64,000 bases of DNA from Halomarina halobia (GTDB taxonomy: Archaea; Halobacteriota; Halobacteria; Halobacteriales; Haloarculaceae): positions 2,666,001 to 2,730,000 of the forward strand of contig NZ_CP119992.1 in NCBI RefSeq assembly GCF_029338575.1, given 5' to 3'. Position 1 is the stretch's first letter; each line of letters begins with the position of its first letter. The notes beneath the pieces are model-generated. The model saw only the letters and a program-made list of their open reading frames with translations. It was not told the DNA's origin and did not search any database. The position numbers and the translations under genes were made by a program. This document shows, in pieces, positions 17,517 through 26,036 of this stretch.

Positions 17517-18746
17517 ATGACAGGGAACCACCGTCAACCGGAGGTGAATATCGGACTCGTCGGCCACGTCGACCACGGTAAGACGACGCTGGTCCAGGCG
17601 CTCAGCGGCGAGTGGACCGATCAGCACTCCGAGGAGATGAAGCGGGGTATCTCCATCCGTCTCGGCTACGCCGACGCGACGTTCCGGCAGTGCCCTGGCA
17701 TGGACGCGCCGGAGTGCTACACCGTCGAGGAGACCTGTCCCGACGGAAGCGAGAGCGAGGTCCTCCGGACCGTCTCGTTCGTGGACGCCCCCGGACACGA
17801 GACGCTGATGGCGACGATGCTCTCGGGCGCGGCGATGATGGACGGTGCCGTCCTCCTCGTCGCGGCGAACGAACCCGTCCCGCAGGCCCAGACCGCGGAG
17901 CACCTGATGGCGCTCGACATCATCGGCATCGAGAACATCGTCATCGCGCAGAACAAGGTCGACCTCGTGGACGCCGATCGCGCTCGCGAGAACTACCGGG
18001 AGATCGAGGCCTTCGTCGAGGGGACCGTCGCGGAGGACGCGCCGGTCGTGCCGATCTCGGCCCAGCAGGAGGTCAACATGGACCTCCTCATCCAGGCGAT
18101 CGAGGAGTCCATCCCGACGCCCGAGCGCGACCCCGACGCCGACGCGCGCATGCAGGTCGCCCGCAGCTTCGACGTCAACCGACCGGGCACCACCTTCGAC
18201 GGGCTGATGGGCGGCGTCCTCGGGGGGAGCCTCACGCAGGGTCGCCTGCGCGTCGGCGACGAACTTGAGATCCGTCCCGGTCGGCGCGTCGAGGAGGGCG
18301 GCCAGGCGGAGTATCTGCCCGTCACCACGTCGATCCGCTCGCTCCAGGCGGGCGGCGAGATCGTCGACGAGGTCTCCCCGGGCGGCCTCCTCGGCGTCGG
18401 CACGGGCCTGGACCCGTCGCTGACGAAGGGCGACTCGCTGGCCGGGCAGGTCGCCGGACCGCCCGGCAGCCTGCCGCCGACGTGGCACCAGTTCACCATG
18501 GACGTCGAACTGCTCGACCGTCTCGTCGGGAGCGAGGAGGACATCGACCCCATCAGCACGGGCGAACCGCTCATGCTCACCGTCGGCACGGCGACCACGG
18601 TCGGGGCGGTCACCAGCGCCCGCACCGACGAGTGCGAGGTGAAGCTGAAGCGTCCCGTCTGCGCGACCCCCGGCGCGATCATCGCGATCAACCGGCGCGT
18701 CGGTACGCGCTGGCGGCTCATCGGCATCGGTACGCTCACCGAATGA
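17517..18746 (+). CDS. eif2g: Translation initiation factor aIF2 subunit gamma
   Basis: A 409-residue translational GTPase. G1 is GHVDHGKT (residues 16-23), switch I region [16 protein letters not shown]3 DAPGHE, G4 NKVD and the zinc-knuckle cysteines between them ([16 protein letters not shown]). Beta-barrel domains 2 and 3 complete the fold. With aIF2 alpha and beta it delivers initiator Met-tRNA to the 30S subunit. It heads a run of closely spaced forward genes through kae1-bud32, a gene order well known in haloarchaea. Confidence 0.97.
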   Translation: MTGNHRQPEVNIGLVGHVDHGKTTLVQALSGEWTDQHSEEMKRGISIRLGYADATFRQCPGMDAPECYTVEETCPDGSESEVLRTVSFVDAPGHETLMATMLSGAAMMDGAVLLVAANEPVPQAQTAEHLMALDIIGIENIVIAQNKVDLVDADRARENYREIEAFVEGTVAEDAPVVPISAQQEVNMDLLIQAIEESIPTPERDPDADARMQVARSFDVNRPGTTFDGLMGGVLGGSLTQGRLRVGDELEIRPGRRVEEGGQAEYLPVTTSIRSLQAGGEIVDEVSPGGLLGVGTGLDPSLTKGDSLAGQVAGPPGSLPPTWHQFTMDVELLDRLVGSEEDIDPISTGEPLMLTVGTATTVGAVTSARTDECEVKLKRPVCATPGAIIAINRRVGTRWRLIGIGTLTE

Positions 18747-18753
18747 GTCCCGA

Positions 18754-19116
18754 ATGAGGGTCGCCATGGACACCAGCGCGCTGATGATGCCGGTCGAGCA
18801 CGGCGTTCGCGTCTTCGACGAACTCGACCGTCTCCTCGGGGAGTACGAGTGTCTCACCCCGCGCGCGGTGCTCCAGGAACTCGAGGAACTCGCGCGAGGG
18901 AGCGGGACCGAGGCGACCGCCGCCTCGGTCGGCCGCGACCTCGCCGAACGCTGTACGGCGGTCGACACCGACGCGACGTACGCGGACGACGCGCTCGTCG
19001 AACTCGCCGAGTGCGGGGCGTGCGACTACGTGGTCACGAACGACGGCCCCCTGCGTGACCGCCTCCCGGTCGGGGTAATCGGTATAAGGGGTCGAAACAA
19101 ACTCGCAATCCACTGA
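18754..19116 (+). CDS. PIN-domain protein (FCF1/Nob1-like)
   Basis: A 120-residue PIN domain: first acidic residue in AMDTSALMMPVE, middle Glu in PRAVLQELEELARG, then YADDALVELA and VTNDGPLRDRLP. The full acidic set expected for Mg-dependent endonuclease activity is present. The location between aIF2-gamma and rpo7 is conserved in archaea, where this PIN protein is thought to act in rRNA processing, not as a toxin. The ATG at 18754 gives a 5-bp spacing from the previous stop; an alternative ATG is at 18766. Confidence 0.85.
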   Translation: MRVAMDTSALMMPVEHGVRVFDELDRLLGEYECLTPRAVLQELEELARGSGTEATAASVGRDLAERCTAVDTDATYADDALVELAECGACDYVVTNDGPLRDRLPVGVIGIRGRNKLAIH

Positions 19117-19118
19117 AC

Positions 19119-19682
19119 ATGTACAAGAGGGTCAGACTACGCGATACGGTCGAGGTGCCCCCGCGGTTCCTCGACGACGTCTCGGAACAGTTGGTGAAGG
19201 AACTACTGCAGGACAAACTCGAGGGGCGGATGGACGAGGAGGTCGGCTCCGTCGTGAGCGTCGTCGAGGTCATCGACATCGGCGAGGGGACCGTCCTCCC
19301 CAACCGCCCCGGCGTCTACTACGACGCCGAGTTCGACGCGGTCACGTTCGATCCGCAGATGCAGGAGGTCATCGACGGGGAGGTCGTCGAGGTGGTCAAC
19401 TTCGGCGCGTTCATCGGCATCGGTCCCGTCGACGGCCTGCTGCACGTCTCGCAGATCTCCGACGAGTACCTCGCGTTCGACGAGGAGGGCCAGCAGCTCG
19501 CCTCCCGGGAGTCGAATCAGGCGCTCGGCGTCGGCGACGCCGTCCGCGCGCGCATCGTCACCAAGAGCATCGACGAGCGCAACCCCCGCGACTCGAAGAT
19601 CGGCCTGACCGCGAAGCAGCCCGGCCTCGGCAAGCACGGCTGGCTCCGCGAGAAGCACGAGCAGGCCGCGGCGGGTGAGTGA
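19119..19682 (+). CDS. rpo7: DNA-directed RNA polymerase subunit Rpo7 (RpoE')
   Basis: A 187-residue homologue of eukaryotic Rpb7. The N-terminal tip domain begins MYKRVRLRDTVEVPPRFL; the S1/OB domain carries GEVVEVVNFGAFIGIGPVDG and LLHVSQISDEY. Rpo7 pairs with Rpo4 to form the RNA polymerase stalk that binds nascent RNA and helps open-complex formation. Starts 2 bp after the PIN gene stop. Confidence 0.96.
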   Translation: MYKRVRLRDTVEVPPRFLDDVSEQLVKELLQDKLEGRMDEEVGSVVSVVEVIDIGEGTVLPNRPGVYYDAEFDAVTFDPQMQEVIDGEVVEVVNFGAFIGIGPVDGLLHVSQISDEYLAFDEEGQQLASRESNQALGVGDAVRARIVTKSIDERNPRDSKIGLTAKQPGLGKHGWLREKHEQAAAGE

Positions 19683-19684
19683 GC

Positions 19685-19882
19685 ATGGCGAAGCGACTCG
19701 TCTGTCGCGAGTGCCACCGCGTCCAGGACGCCGGCGAGGAGCAGTCCTGCGTCGTCTGCGGCTCGACCTCCCTCTCCGAGGACTGGGCCGGGTACGTCAT
19801 CATCGCCCACCCGGAGAAGAGCGAGATCGCCCGGGAGATGGACGTGGCGGAGCCGGGGGCCTACGCGCTGAAGGTGCGCTGA
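19685..19882 (+). CDS. spt4: Transcription elongation factor Spt4 (RpoE'')
   Basis: A 65-residue zinc-ribbon protein with cysteines in VCRECHR and CVVCGS followed by the conserved EDWAGYVIIAHPEKSEIA. Spt4 binds Spt5 and raises RNA polymerase processivity. The ATG at 19685 is preferred over an in-frame GTG two codons earlier because it gives the family's MAKRLVCREC start. Two bases follow the rpo7 stop. Confidence 0.95.
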   Translation: MAKRLVCRECHRVQDAGEEQSCVVCGSTSLSEDWAGYVIIAHPEKSEIAREMDVAEPGAYALKVR

Positions 19883-19889
19883 CCGGCCG

Positions 19890-20417
19890 ATGCTCCGCCT
19901 GCCCGACGCGCTGCGCGCCGAACTGAAGGAGCCGGTCGGGCCGATCTACACCGACGCGGCGGCCCTCCTCGCTGACGCGGGCGACGGGCCGCTGATCGCC
20001 GTCGGCGACGTCGTCACCGAGCACCTGCTCCGCGAGACGGTGCCCGACGTGGCGCTCGTGGACGGACAGACGAAGCGCACGCCCCTCGACGAGCGCGTCG
20101 ACCTGTCGCCGTTCGACCGCGAGGTGCGCGTCGAGAACCCCGCGGCGACCCTCTCGCGGGACCTGCTCGTCGCGCTCCGGGCGGCCGTCGAGGGCGACCG
20201 GACCACCGCCCTCGTCGTCGACGGCGAGGAGGACCTCGCCGCCGTGCCCGCCATCGCCGTCGCCCCGACGGGGGCGAACGTCGTCTACGGCCAGCCCGGC
20301 GAGGGGATGGTCCTCGTCGTGGTGGACGAGGAGGTCCGCGCCGCCATGCGCGAGTTCCTCGCGAAGATGGAGGGGGACGTCGTCGGGGCGGAGGCGGCGC
20401 TCGGGTTCGAGTCGTAG
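19890..20417 (+). CDS. GTP-dependent dephospho-CoA kinase
   Basis: A 175-residue DUF359 protein: LPDALRAELKEPVGPIYTD, VGDVVTEHLL, VDGQTKRTPL, NPAATLSRDLLVALR, VVDGEEDLAAVPAIAVAP and VVYGQPGEGMVLV are family signatures. The archaeal enzyme phosphorylates dephospho-CoA with GTP, the last step of coenzyme A synthesis. It sits 7 bp after spt4 as in other haloarchaea. Confidence 0.93.
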   Translation: MLRLPDALRAELKEPVGPIYTDAAALLADAGDGPLIAVGDVVTEHLLRETVPDVALVDGQTKRTPLDERVDLSPFDREVRVENPAATLSRDLLVALRAAVEGDRTTALVVDGEEDLAAVPAIAVAPTGANVVYGQPGEGMVLVVVDEEVRAAMREFLAKMEGDVVGAEAALGFES

Positions 20418-20550
20418 TCCGCGCGGATTCCGGTGCGCGGCCGCGAGGTGGTCGCCGCGACCGCTCGCGGCCGCCGGTGTTCGTATTCCTCCCGACTGAC
20501 CGCTTCGAAATCCTTTTAGCCGGCTCGGGAGGAAATACGGGCAACGAACC

Positions 20551-20877
20551 ATGGACATCGAAATCATCGAGGAGGAGGCGAACCCGATGCTGCACCGTTC
20601 CGACGTGCGGTTCGTGGTCGTCCACGACGAGGCGACCCCCTCCCGACTCTCCGTCCGCGACAGCCTCGCCGCGAAGTTGAACAAGGACGCGGACGAGGTC
20701 GTCATCCACGAACTGGACACGAAGTACGGCATGCGAAAGACCCTCGGGTACGCGAAGACCTACGAGACCCCCGACCACGCCCGCGACGTGGAGCAGGCGT
20801 ACATGCTCGACCGCAACAAGATCGGCGCGGACGAGGAGGGAGACGCCGAGGTCGAGGCTGAGGCGGAGGAGGCGTAG
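20551..20877 (+). CDS. rps24e: 30S ribosomal protein S24e
   Basis: A 108-residue protein with family segments IIEEEANPMLHRSDVRFVVV, ATPSRLSVRDSLAAKLN, HELDTKYGMRKTLGYAK and a long acidic tail. An AT-rich TCCTTTTAGCC box at 20511-20521, about 35 nt before the ATG, suggests its own promoter inside the cluster. The preceding 133 bp show nothing else. Confidence 0.96.
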   Translation: MDIEIIEEEANPMLHRSDVRFVVVHDEATPSRLSVRDSLAAKLNKDADEVVIHELDTKYGMRKTLGYAKTYETPDHARDVEQAYMLDRNKIGADEEGDAEVEAEAEEA

Positions 20878-21012
20878 ATGCCGCGTCACGAGTACTACGG
20901 GGAGGACGGAACGACCGAGAAGGAGCAGTGTCCACGCTGTGGGGACACCTTCCTCGCCGAGCACGAGGACCGCAAGCACTGCGGCAAGTGCGGCTACACC
21001 GAGTGGCTGTAA
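20878..21012 (+). CDS. rps27ae: 30S ribosomal protein S27ae
   Basis: A 44-residue ORF directly following the rps24e stop with no gap (TAG then ATG). Sequence [18 protein letters not shown] begins it; the zinc ribbon has CPRCG and, 13 residues on, [10 protein letters not shown], the canonical S27ae end. Length is normal for archaea. It binds the small ribosomal subunit head region. Confidence 0.95.
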   Translation: MPRHEYYGEDGTTEKEQCPRCGDTFLAEHEDRKHCGKCGYTEWL

Positions 21013-21018
21013 GCTGAC

Positions 21019-22614
21019 GTGCGGGTCCTCGGCATCGAAGGGACGGCCTGGGCGGCGTCCGCCGCCGTCCACGCCGTCGAATCCGACGAAACCGCGATTT
21101 TCACCGACGCTTACCGTCCCGAGAGCGGCGGCATCCATCCCCGCGAGGCCGCGGAGCACATGCGCGAGGCCATCCCGGGGGTGGTCCGGGAGGCGCTCGA
21201 CCACGCGGCGGCCGAGGCCGGAGGTGACTCCGCCCCGTCGGTCGACGCCGTCGCCTTCTCGCGCGGCCCCGGACTCGGTCCCTGCCTCCGGATCGTCGGC
21301 ACCGCCGCGCGGGCCGTCGCGGGCAGCCTCGACGTGCCCCTCGTCGGCGTCAACCACATGCTCGCACACCTCGAGATCGGCCGCCACCGGGCGGGCTTCG
21401 ACTCGCCGGTCTGTCTGAACGCCAGCGGCGCGAACGCCCACCTGCTCGGCTTTCACAACGGCCGCTATCGCGTGCTCGGCGAGACGATGGACACGGGCGT
21501 CGGCAACGCCATCGACAAGTTCACCCGCCACGTCGGCTGGTCGCACCCCGGCGGGCCGAAGGTCGAGGCCGCCGCCGAACGGGGCGAGTACGTCGCCCTC
21601 CCGTACGTCGTGAAGGGGATGGACTTCTCCTTCTCGGGGATCACGAGCGCGGCGAAGGAGGCGTACGACGACGGTGCGGCCGTCGAGGACGTCTGCTTCT
21701 CGCTGCAGGAGCACGTCTTCGGGATGCTCACCGAGGTCGCGGAGCGCGCGCTCTCGCTCACGGGCAACGACGAACTCGTCCTCGGCGGCGGGGTCGGGCA
21801 GAACGCCCGTCTCCAGGAGATGCTCGGCGAGATGTGCGCCCAGCGCGGCGCGCGCTTTCACGCCCCCGAACCGCGCTTCCTCCGCGACAACGCGGGGATG
21901 ATCGCCGTCCTCGGCGCGAAGATGGCCGCCGCGGGCGATACGATCTCCATCGAGGAGTCCCGCGTGCGCCCGAACTTCCGCCCGGACGAGGTGCCCGTCA
22001 CCTGGCGTGCGGACGAGGACGTCGCCCGCGCCGGGGACCCGGCGGACGCCGGAACGCAGCGGGGCGCGGAGGCGACCGTCGCGCTCTCGGACGCCGTCGT
22101 GAAGCGCCGCGAGCCGAGGGCCTACCGTCACCCGGACCTCGACGCGCGCCTCCGCCGGGAGCGAACCCGGGGCGAGGCGCGCCTGCTCCACGACGCGCGT
22201 CGGCTCGGGGTGCCGACGCCGGTCGTCCGCGATATCGACCCGCGCGAGGCGACGCTCGCGATGGAGCGCGTCGGCGACTGTGACCTGCGCGACCGACTCA
22301 CCGAGGCACACGTCCGGGCGGTGGGTCGCCACCTCGCCACCCTGCACGGCGCGGGCGTCGTCCACGGCGATCCCACCACCCGGAACGTCCGCGTGGACGG
22401 CCGGACGTGGCTCATCGACTTCGGCCTCGGTTACCACTCGACCCACGTCGAGGACTTCGCGGTGGACCTCCACGTTTTCGAACAGTCGCTCGCGGGCACC
22501 GCGGCGGACCCCGATCCGCTGCTCGACGCGTTCGAGTCCGCCTACCGCGAGGCGGGCGATCCCGCGGTGATCGAGCAGCTGCGGGAGGTCGAGGGCCGCG
22601 GGCGGTATCAGTAG
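21019..22614 (+). CDS. kae1-bud32: Kae1-Bud32 fusion (KEOPS complex, tRNA t6A synthesis)
   Basis: A 531-residue fusion. The Kae1 part (1 to about 325) has the ASKHA ATPase fold, the metal pair H113/H117 in NHMLAHLE, DKFTRHVGWSHPGGPKVE and DFSFSGITSAAKEA. After a short linker, the Bud32 atypical kinase part has HGDPTTRNV (H449-G450-D451) and the metal-binding IDFGLGYHS (D467). KEOPS transfers threonylcarbamoyl to A37 of ANN-decoding tRNAs; Bud32 ATPase activity supports it. Fused forms are known in euryarchaea. Start is GTG at 21019, six bases after rps27ae. Confidence 0.97.
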   Translation: MRVLGIEGTAWAASAAVHAVESDETAIFTDAYRPESGGIHPREAAEHMREAIPGVVREALDHAAAEAGGDSAPSVDAVAFSRGPGLGPCLRIVGTAARAVAGSLDVPLVGVNHMLAHLEIGRHRAGFDSPVCLNASGANAHLLGFHNGRYRVLGETMDTGVGNAIDKFTRHVGWSHPGGPKVEAAAERGEYVALPYVVKGMDFSFSGITSAAKEAYDDGAAVEDVCFSLQEHVFGMLTEVAERALSLTGNDELVLGGGVGQNARLQEMLGEMCAQRGARFHAPEPRFLRDNAGMIAVLGAKMAAAGDTISIEESRVRPNFRPDEVPVTWRADEDVARAGDPADAGTQRGAEATVALSDAVVKRREPRAYRHPDLDARLRRERTRGEARLLHDARRLGVPTPVVRDIDPREATLAMERVGDCDLRDRLTEAHVRAVGRHLATLHGAGVVHGDPTTRNVRVDGRTWLIDFGLGYHSTHVEDFAVDLHVFEQSLAGTAADPDPLLDAFESAYREAGDPAVIEQLREVEGRGRYQ

Positions 22615-22852
22615 CGCGGGCGCGTCCCCGTCGACCGCGACGTGGAGGCGACGGCAGTGTTCACACGAGCGGCCGTCTGACGAGCGCCCAGGAGGGGCGG
22701 GACTGACCGGGACCGACCGCTCGATGAGCGGGAGAGGCGTTCGAGGGGATCGCGTCGGCGATTCCCGATCGGTCCCTCCCACCTTACACAGTACCCGCGC
22801 CTGCGGCGGTGCGGTGGCAAACGACTTAGTGCCCGCGACCGTATCGTGTGCT

Positions 22853-23122
22853 ATGGCAGACCGACCGCAATCCGGCGAACTGTTCGGCGTTCCGTACAAC
22901 TTCGAACGTCCCAGCCTCGGGCGTATGCTCTCGGCGTACTGGCGGCCGGACGAGGGCATGCTCGTCGAGAAGCCGTTCGGCATCGGCTACACGCTCAACC
23001 TCGCCAACTGGCGCTCGTGGATCGTCCTCGGCGTCGCGGGCGCGCTGATCTACCAGGAGCGAAGCGCGAAGGAGCGCGACGAGCTCACGGAGGACGAACC
23101 CGTCGAGGTCATCGTCGACTGA
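22853..23122 (+). CDS. DUF5808 family protein
   Basis: An 89-residue haloarchaeal protein (MADRPQSGELFGVPYNFERP) with basic/aromatic segments RMLSAYWRPDEGMLVEKPFG and GYTLNLANWRSW leading to one hydrophobic helix (about residues 56-68) and an acidic end. This pattern matches DUF5808, a small membrane-associated family of unknown role. The ATG at 22853 is chosen over upstream frames because those add low-complexity sequence. About 240 bp separate it from kae1-bud32. Confidence 0.8.
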   Translation: MADRPQSGELFGVPYNFERPSLGRMLSAYWRPDEGMLVEKPFGIGYTLNLANWRSWIVLGVAGALIYQERSAKERDELTEDEPVEVIVD

Positions 23123-23167
23123 CGCGCCGATCGACGCCTCTTTTCACCCTCCCGGCTCACCTTCGGT

Positions 23168-23815
23168 ATGCTCAGCTACGTCACGACCAACGAGGGGAAG
23201 GTGCGCGAGGCGCGCGACTACCTCGACGCGGTCGAGTCGGTCGCCTTCGACTACACGGAGATCCAGGCCGACGAACTCGGTCCGATCGCGGCCCGCGGCG
23301 CGCGCGAGGCGTACGCGCACGTCGGCGGCCCCGTCATCGTGGACGACGCCGGACTGTTCGTCGAGGGACTCGGCGGCTTCCCCGGGCCGTACTCCGCCTA
23401 CGTCGAGGAGACGCTGGGGGTCGAGCGCGTCGGCGAACTCGCCAGGCGGGCAGGGGCGACGCGGGCGTACTTCCGCTGCGTCATCGCCTACTGCGACGGG
23501 GCGCCGTTCGAGGCGACCCCCGAACCGATCGACTACGGCGACCGCCGCGGCCACGACCTCGCGGCCGACGAGCGCGCCACCGCGACGACCGACGACGCCG
23601 TCGTGGCCGGCGACCTCCCCGTCCGCCTGTTCGAGGGGGCGGTCCCCGGCCGCATCGTCGAACCGCGCGGCGACGGCGGCTTCGGCTACGATCCCATCTT
23701 CGAGCACGACGGGCGGACCTTCGCGGAGATGGCGACCGCGGAGAAGAACGCCGTCTCCCACCGCGGGCGGGCGCTGGCGAAGTTCGGGGAGTGGTATCAG
23801 GAACGAAGTGACTGA
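23168..23815 (+). CDS. XTP/dITP diphosphatase (HAM1/RdgB)
   Basis: A 215-residue ITPase-family protein: TTNEGKVREARDYL (phosphate-binding N-terminus), FDYTEIQADELG, VDDAGLFVEGLGGFPGPYS, GDGGFGYDPIF and AEKNAVSHRGRAL are diagnostic. It removes non-canonical purine nucleotides such as XTP and dITP. HAM1 genes often follow the KEOPS genes in haloarchaea. The insert at about residues 125-145 (RGHDLAADERATATTDD) is somewhat longer than in compact members. Confidence 0.95.
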   Translation: MLSYVTTNEGKVREARDYLDAVESVAFDYTEIQADELGPIAARGAREAYAHVGGPVIVDDAGLFVEGLGGFPGPYSAYVEETLGVERVGELARRAGATRAYFRCVIAYCDGAPFEATPEPIDYGDRRGHDLAADERATATTDDAVVAGDLPVRLFEGAVPGRIVEPRGDGGFGYDPIFEHDGRTFAEMATAEKNAVSHRGRALAKFGEWYQERSD

Positions 23816-23942
23816 TACCTCGATGGACGAGCCTGAGCGAGTCCATCGGTGGTCCGCTGAGCGGTAGCGAAGCGAACGGCGTGAGCGATATCAGACGAGT
23901 CGCAGTCCACGCAGCGAAGCGAGCGAGTAGGACCGTCTCGGC

Positions 23943-24143
23943 GTGGTATCGGGAGCGAAGCGGAGTGACCGGTGGCTCGACGAACTCGCGCTCTCGGCGT
24001 CGCGCAACGCCGTCCCCTTCTACGAGGCGCTGGGGTGGGAGCGCGTCCGCGAGGCGACCCACGAGGCGAGCGACGGCGTCGTTCTACCGGTAATGGTCAT
24101 GCGGCGGTCGTTCGAGGGGGCGCGGACCGGACGGAGGCGGTGA
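23943..24143 (+). pseudogene. GNAT acetyltransferase, C-terminal remnant
   Basis: From 23973 the frame reads WLDELALSASRNAVPFYEAL and continues GWERVREATHEASDGVVLPV to MVMRRSF, the acetyl-CoA-binding end of a GNAT-family N-acetyltransferase (the strand/helix with N-A-x-x-F-Y-x-x-x-G-F/W). The catalytic core and N-terminus are missing. Upstream, 23816-23942 is a GC-rich string of GAGCGAAGCGAG-type repeats with no gene, and the segment just before the remnant (GTGGTATCGGGAGCGAAG) resembles the end of the HAM1 gene. Most likely a decayed gene; a functional 66-residue peptide is unlikely. Confidence 0.65.
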
Positions 24144-24180
24144 CGGTGAAGGCGACGGCGAGGCGTGAGCGTGGATCGGG

Positions 24181-24654
24181 TCAGTCCCGCGGATCGCGAT
24201 CCGGCCCCGGATACGGCTCCTCGAACGCCACCTCGTACATCGTCTCGGGGTCGAACAGCAGCGCGAACGCCCGCGGGTGCTTGACGCTCGTCTCCACGCG
24301 CGCCCGGATCGCCGTCCCGGCCTTCGCCCCGCCGAGTCGCTCGTCGAACGAGAGCACGTGCGCCGCCTCGCCGCGGTAGGCGGAGGCGAGCGCGGGGTGG
24401 TCCTCCGGGGGATGCTCGACCGGGACGCGTAGCGCCTCGACCCGCTCGCGCCAGTCGCGCGCGAGGTCGGCGTCCGCGAGTCGGACGATCACCGCCTCGG
24501 CGTCGTCGAGCAGGGGGTCGCTGGCGACGAGGTCGACCCACGAGTGCGCCCGGATCAGGTCGAGCGCGTCGCGCGCCGGCCCGCCGACGAGCAGGTCCGC
24601 CGCGAGCACGTCCGCGTCCGCGACGACGCGGACGGCGCGCTCACTCGCGTTCAT
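24181..24654 (-). CDS. PIN-like domain protein
   Basis: A 157-residue protein starting with a PIN-like strand VRVVADADVLAADLLVGGPA, then LDLIRAHSWVDLVASDPLLDDAEAV, HPALASAYRGEAAHVLSFDE and a C-terminal SVKHPRAFALLFDPETMYE. The early acidic pair and late FDE agree with a metal-dependent nuclease fold, and haloarchaeal relatives are annotated as DUF families with PIN-like structure. Its start overlaps the end of a 50-residue ORF by 14 bp, implying coupled translation. It could be an RNase or a toxin-like partner of that small protein. Confidence 0.75.
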   Translation of the reverse strand: MNASERAVRVVADADVLAADLLVGGPARDALDLIRAHSWVDLVASDPLLDDAEAVIVRLADADLARDWRERVEALRVPVEHPPEDHPALASAYRGEAAHVLSFDERLGGAKAGTAIRARVETSVKHPRAFALLFDPETMYEVAFEEPYPGPDRDPRD

Positions 24655-24793
24655 GCCGCCCTCCGGGGTCGCGGCCGTCCCGGCGATCCCGGCCGTCCCG
24701 ACCCTCCCGGCGCTCAGCGAGGGCGCGTCTCACCTCGTCGAGCGTCGCGTCGGAGGCGTCGGCGCGCTCGAACAGTCGATCCCAGGTGTCCAT
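24641..24793 (-). CDS. Small Arg/Asp-rich protein coupled to the PIN-like gene
   Basis: A 50-residue ORF with ATG at 24793: MDTWDRLFERADASDATLDE, then VRRALAERREGRDGRDRRD and a charged end. The first 30 residues predict an amphipathic helix pair, while the tail contains repeated GRD units encoded by short tandem DNA repeats. It ends 14 bp inside the PIN-like gene and starts 46 bp after the MOT1-like gene, so it sits in the same leftward operon. The arrangement recalls antitoxin-toxin pairs, but no antitoxin family is recognised. Confidence 0.6.
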   Translation of the reverse strand: MDTWDRLFERADASDATLDEVRRALAERREGRDGRDRRDGRDPGGRHERE

Positions 24794-24839
24794 GCCCTGA
24801 AGTGGGCGGCGCGGGGAAAAGGCCCTGCGGTGTTCGGGG

Positions 24840-25946
24840 TCAGTCGGCGCGTTCGGCCGACTCGACGAGGTCGAGGTAGCGGAGGGCGTGCCAGGCGAGC
24901 AGGCCGCCGACGAACGCCAGCCCGACGTTCGTCAGCGCGCCCGCGACGCCGACCGCGACGGCGAGCGCGGAGCGGTCGGCGAGCGCGACCCGGCCGAGCT
25001 GGAGGGCGACGACGCCGAGTACCGCGCCGAGCAGGGCCAGCGGGAAGGCCGTCCAGAGACCCACGACGAGCGCGGCGGCGAGGTAGAGTCCGCCGAGGAC
25101 GACGTTCGCGCCGCCGGTGCGCGCGCCGAAGGCGTACTTGCCCGCGAGGCCGCCGCTCCCGTGGCACATCGGCAGGCCGCCGAACGGGACCGAGAGGAGC
25201 GTCATCGTCCCCATGTTCGTCGCGAGGTCGTCGGTGGGCACGTCGGCGTCGAAGAGATCCGAGAACAGCAGCGAGGTGGCGACGGCCGCGTTCCCCACGG
25301 TCATGGCGAGCTGCGCGGCGGTGCCGCCGAGGGCGGCCGTCGTGAGGGTCGGGACCCCGCCGGGGAAGAGCGCGAGCGCCGGGAGGGTCGGTTCGGGGAC
25401 GCCGGCGACGCCGACGGCGAGCGCGACGCCCGCCGCGAGCAGCGCGAGCGCCGCCGCCCGCGGCGCGACGAGCGAGACGGCCGCCGCGAGGAGGACGCCC
25501 GCGAGCGCGAGCGCCGGGTCGCCGAGCGAGAGGTGGAGCGCCCGCTCGACCAGGAGGAGCGCCACCGCGAGCTGGACGCCGCGGACGACCGGCCGGCCGA
25601 CGAGGCGCTCGACGCGCCCGAGCGCCCCGGCCGCCCCGGCGATCAGGAGGACGACGCCCGCGAGGAGGCCCGCGGCGACGAACTCGCCGTACGTGACCGC
25701 GCCGGCGATCGCCAGCCCCGCCAGCGCCTTCATCGGTTCGACCGACATCGGCAGGCCGTAGCGAACGCCCCAGACCACCTGAAAGACGCCGAAGGCGACG
25801 AGGACGTGCGGGAGCGAGGCGGGCGTCAGCGCACACAGCGTCACGACGATGGGGAGGACCGTAACCGAATCACCCAACGCGCCGGTGACCTCTCCGGGCG
25901 TGAACCTGAGACCGGGACGCGAGCCGTATCCCTCCCAAACCGCCAT
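24840..25946 (-). CDS. MOT1-like molybdate/sulfate permease
   Basis: A 368-residue protein with about ten hydrophobic helices. Diagnostic MOT1-type stretches are TPGEVTGALGDSVTVLPIVV near the N-terminus and GGLPMCHGSGGLAGKYAFGA followed by RTGGANVVLGG, known in the SulP-related MOT1 family of high-affinity molybdate transporters. The SulP STAS domain is absent, as expected for MOT1. Encoded 90 bp downstream of the tupC gene on the same strand, which supports oxyanion (molybdate or tungstate) uptake. Confidence 0.85.
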   Translation of the reverse strand: MAVWEGYGSRPGLRFTPGEVTGALGDSVTVLPIVVTLCALTPASLPHVLVAFGVFQVVWGVRYGLPMSVEPMKALAGLAIAGAVTYGEFVAAGLLAGVVLLIAGAAGALGRVERLVGRPVVRGVQLAVALLLVERALHLSLGDPALALAGVLLAAAVSLVAPRAAALALLAAGVALAVGVAGVPEPTLPALALFPGGVPTLTTAALGGTAAQLAMTVGNAAVATSLLFSDLFDADVPTDDLATNMGTMTLLSVPFGGLPMCHGSGGLAGKYAFGARTGGANVVLGGLYLAAALVVGLWTAFPLALLGAVLGVVALQLGRVALADRSALAVAVGVAGALTNVGLAFVGGLLAWHALRYLDLVESAERAD

Positions 25947-26036
25947 ACGAACGGCGTTCGTCGTGCCGACGTATGTGTCTTGCCAGCAACCGAAATCGTG
26001 GTCGTGGCCGTCGGTGAGTAACCGAAAATGGTTTCG

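Noticed and set aside
20418..22983. Very long reverse-strand open frame opposite kae1-bud32 and neighbours
   Set aside because: High GC leaves stop codons rare on the opposite strand; the translation has no recognisable content and the forward genes are certain.
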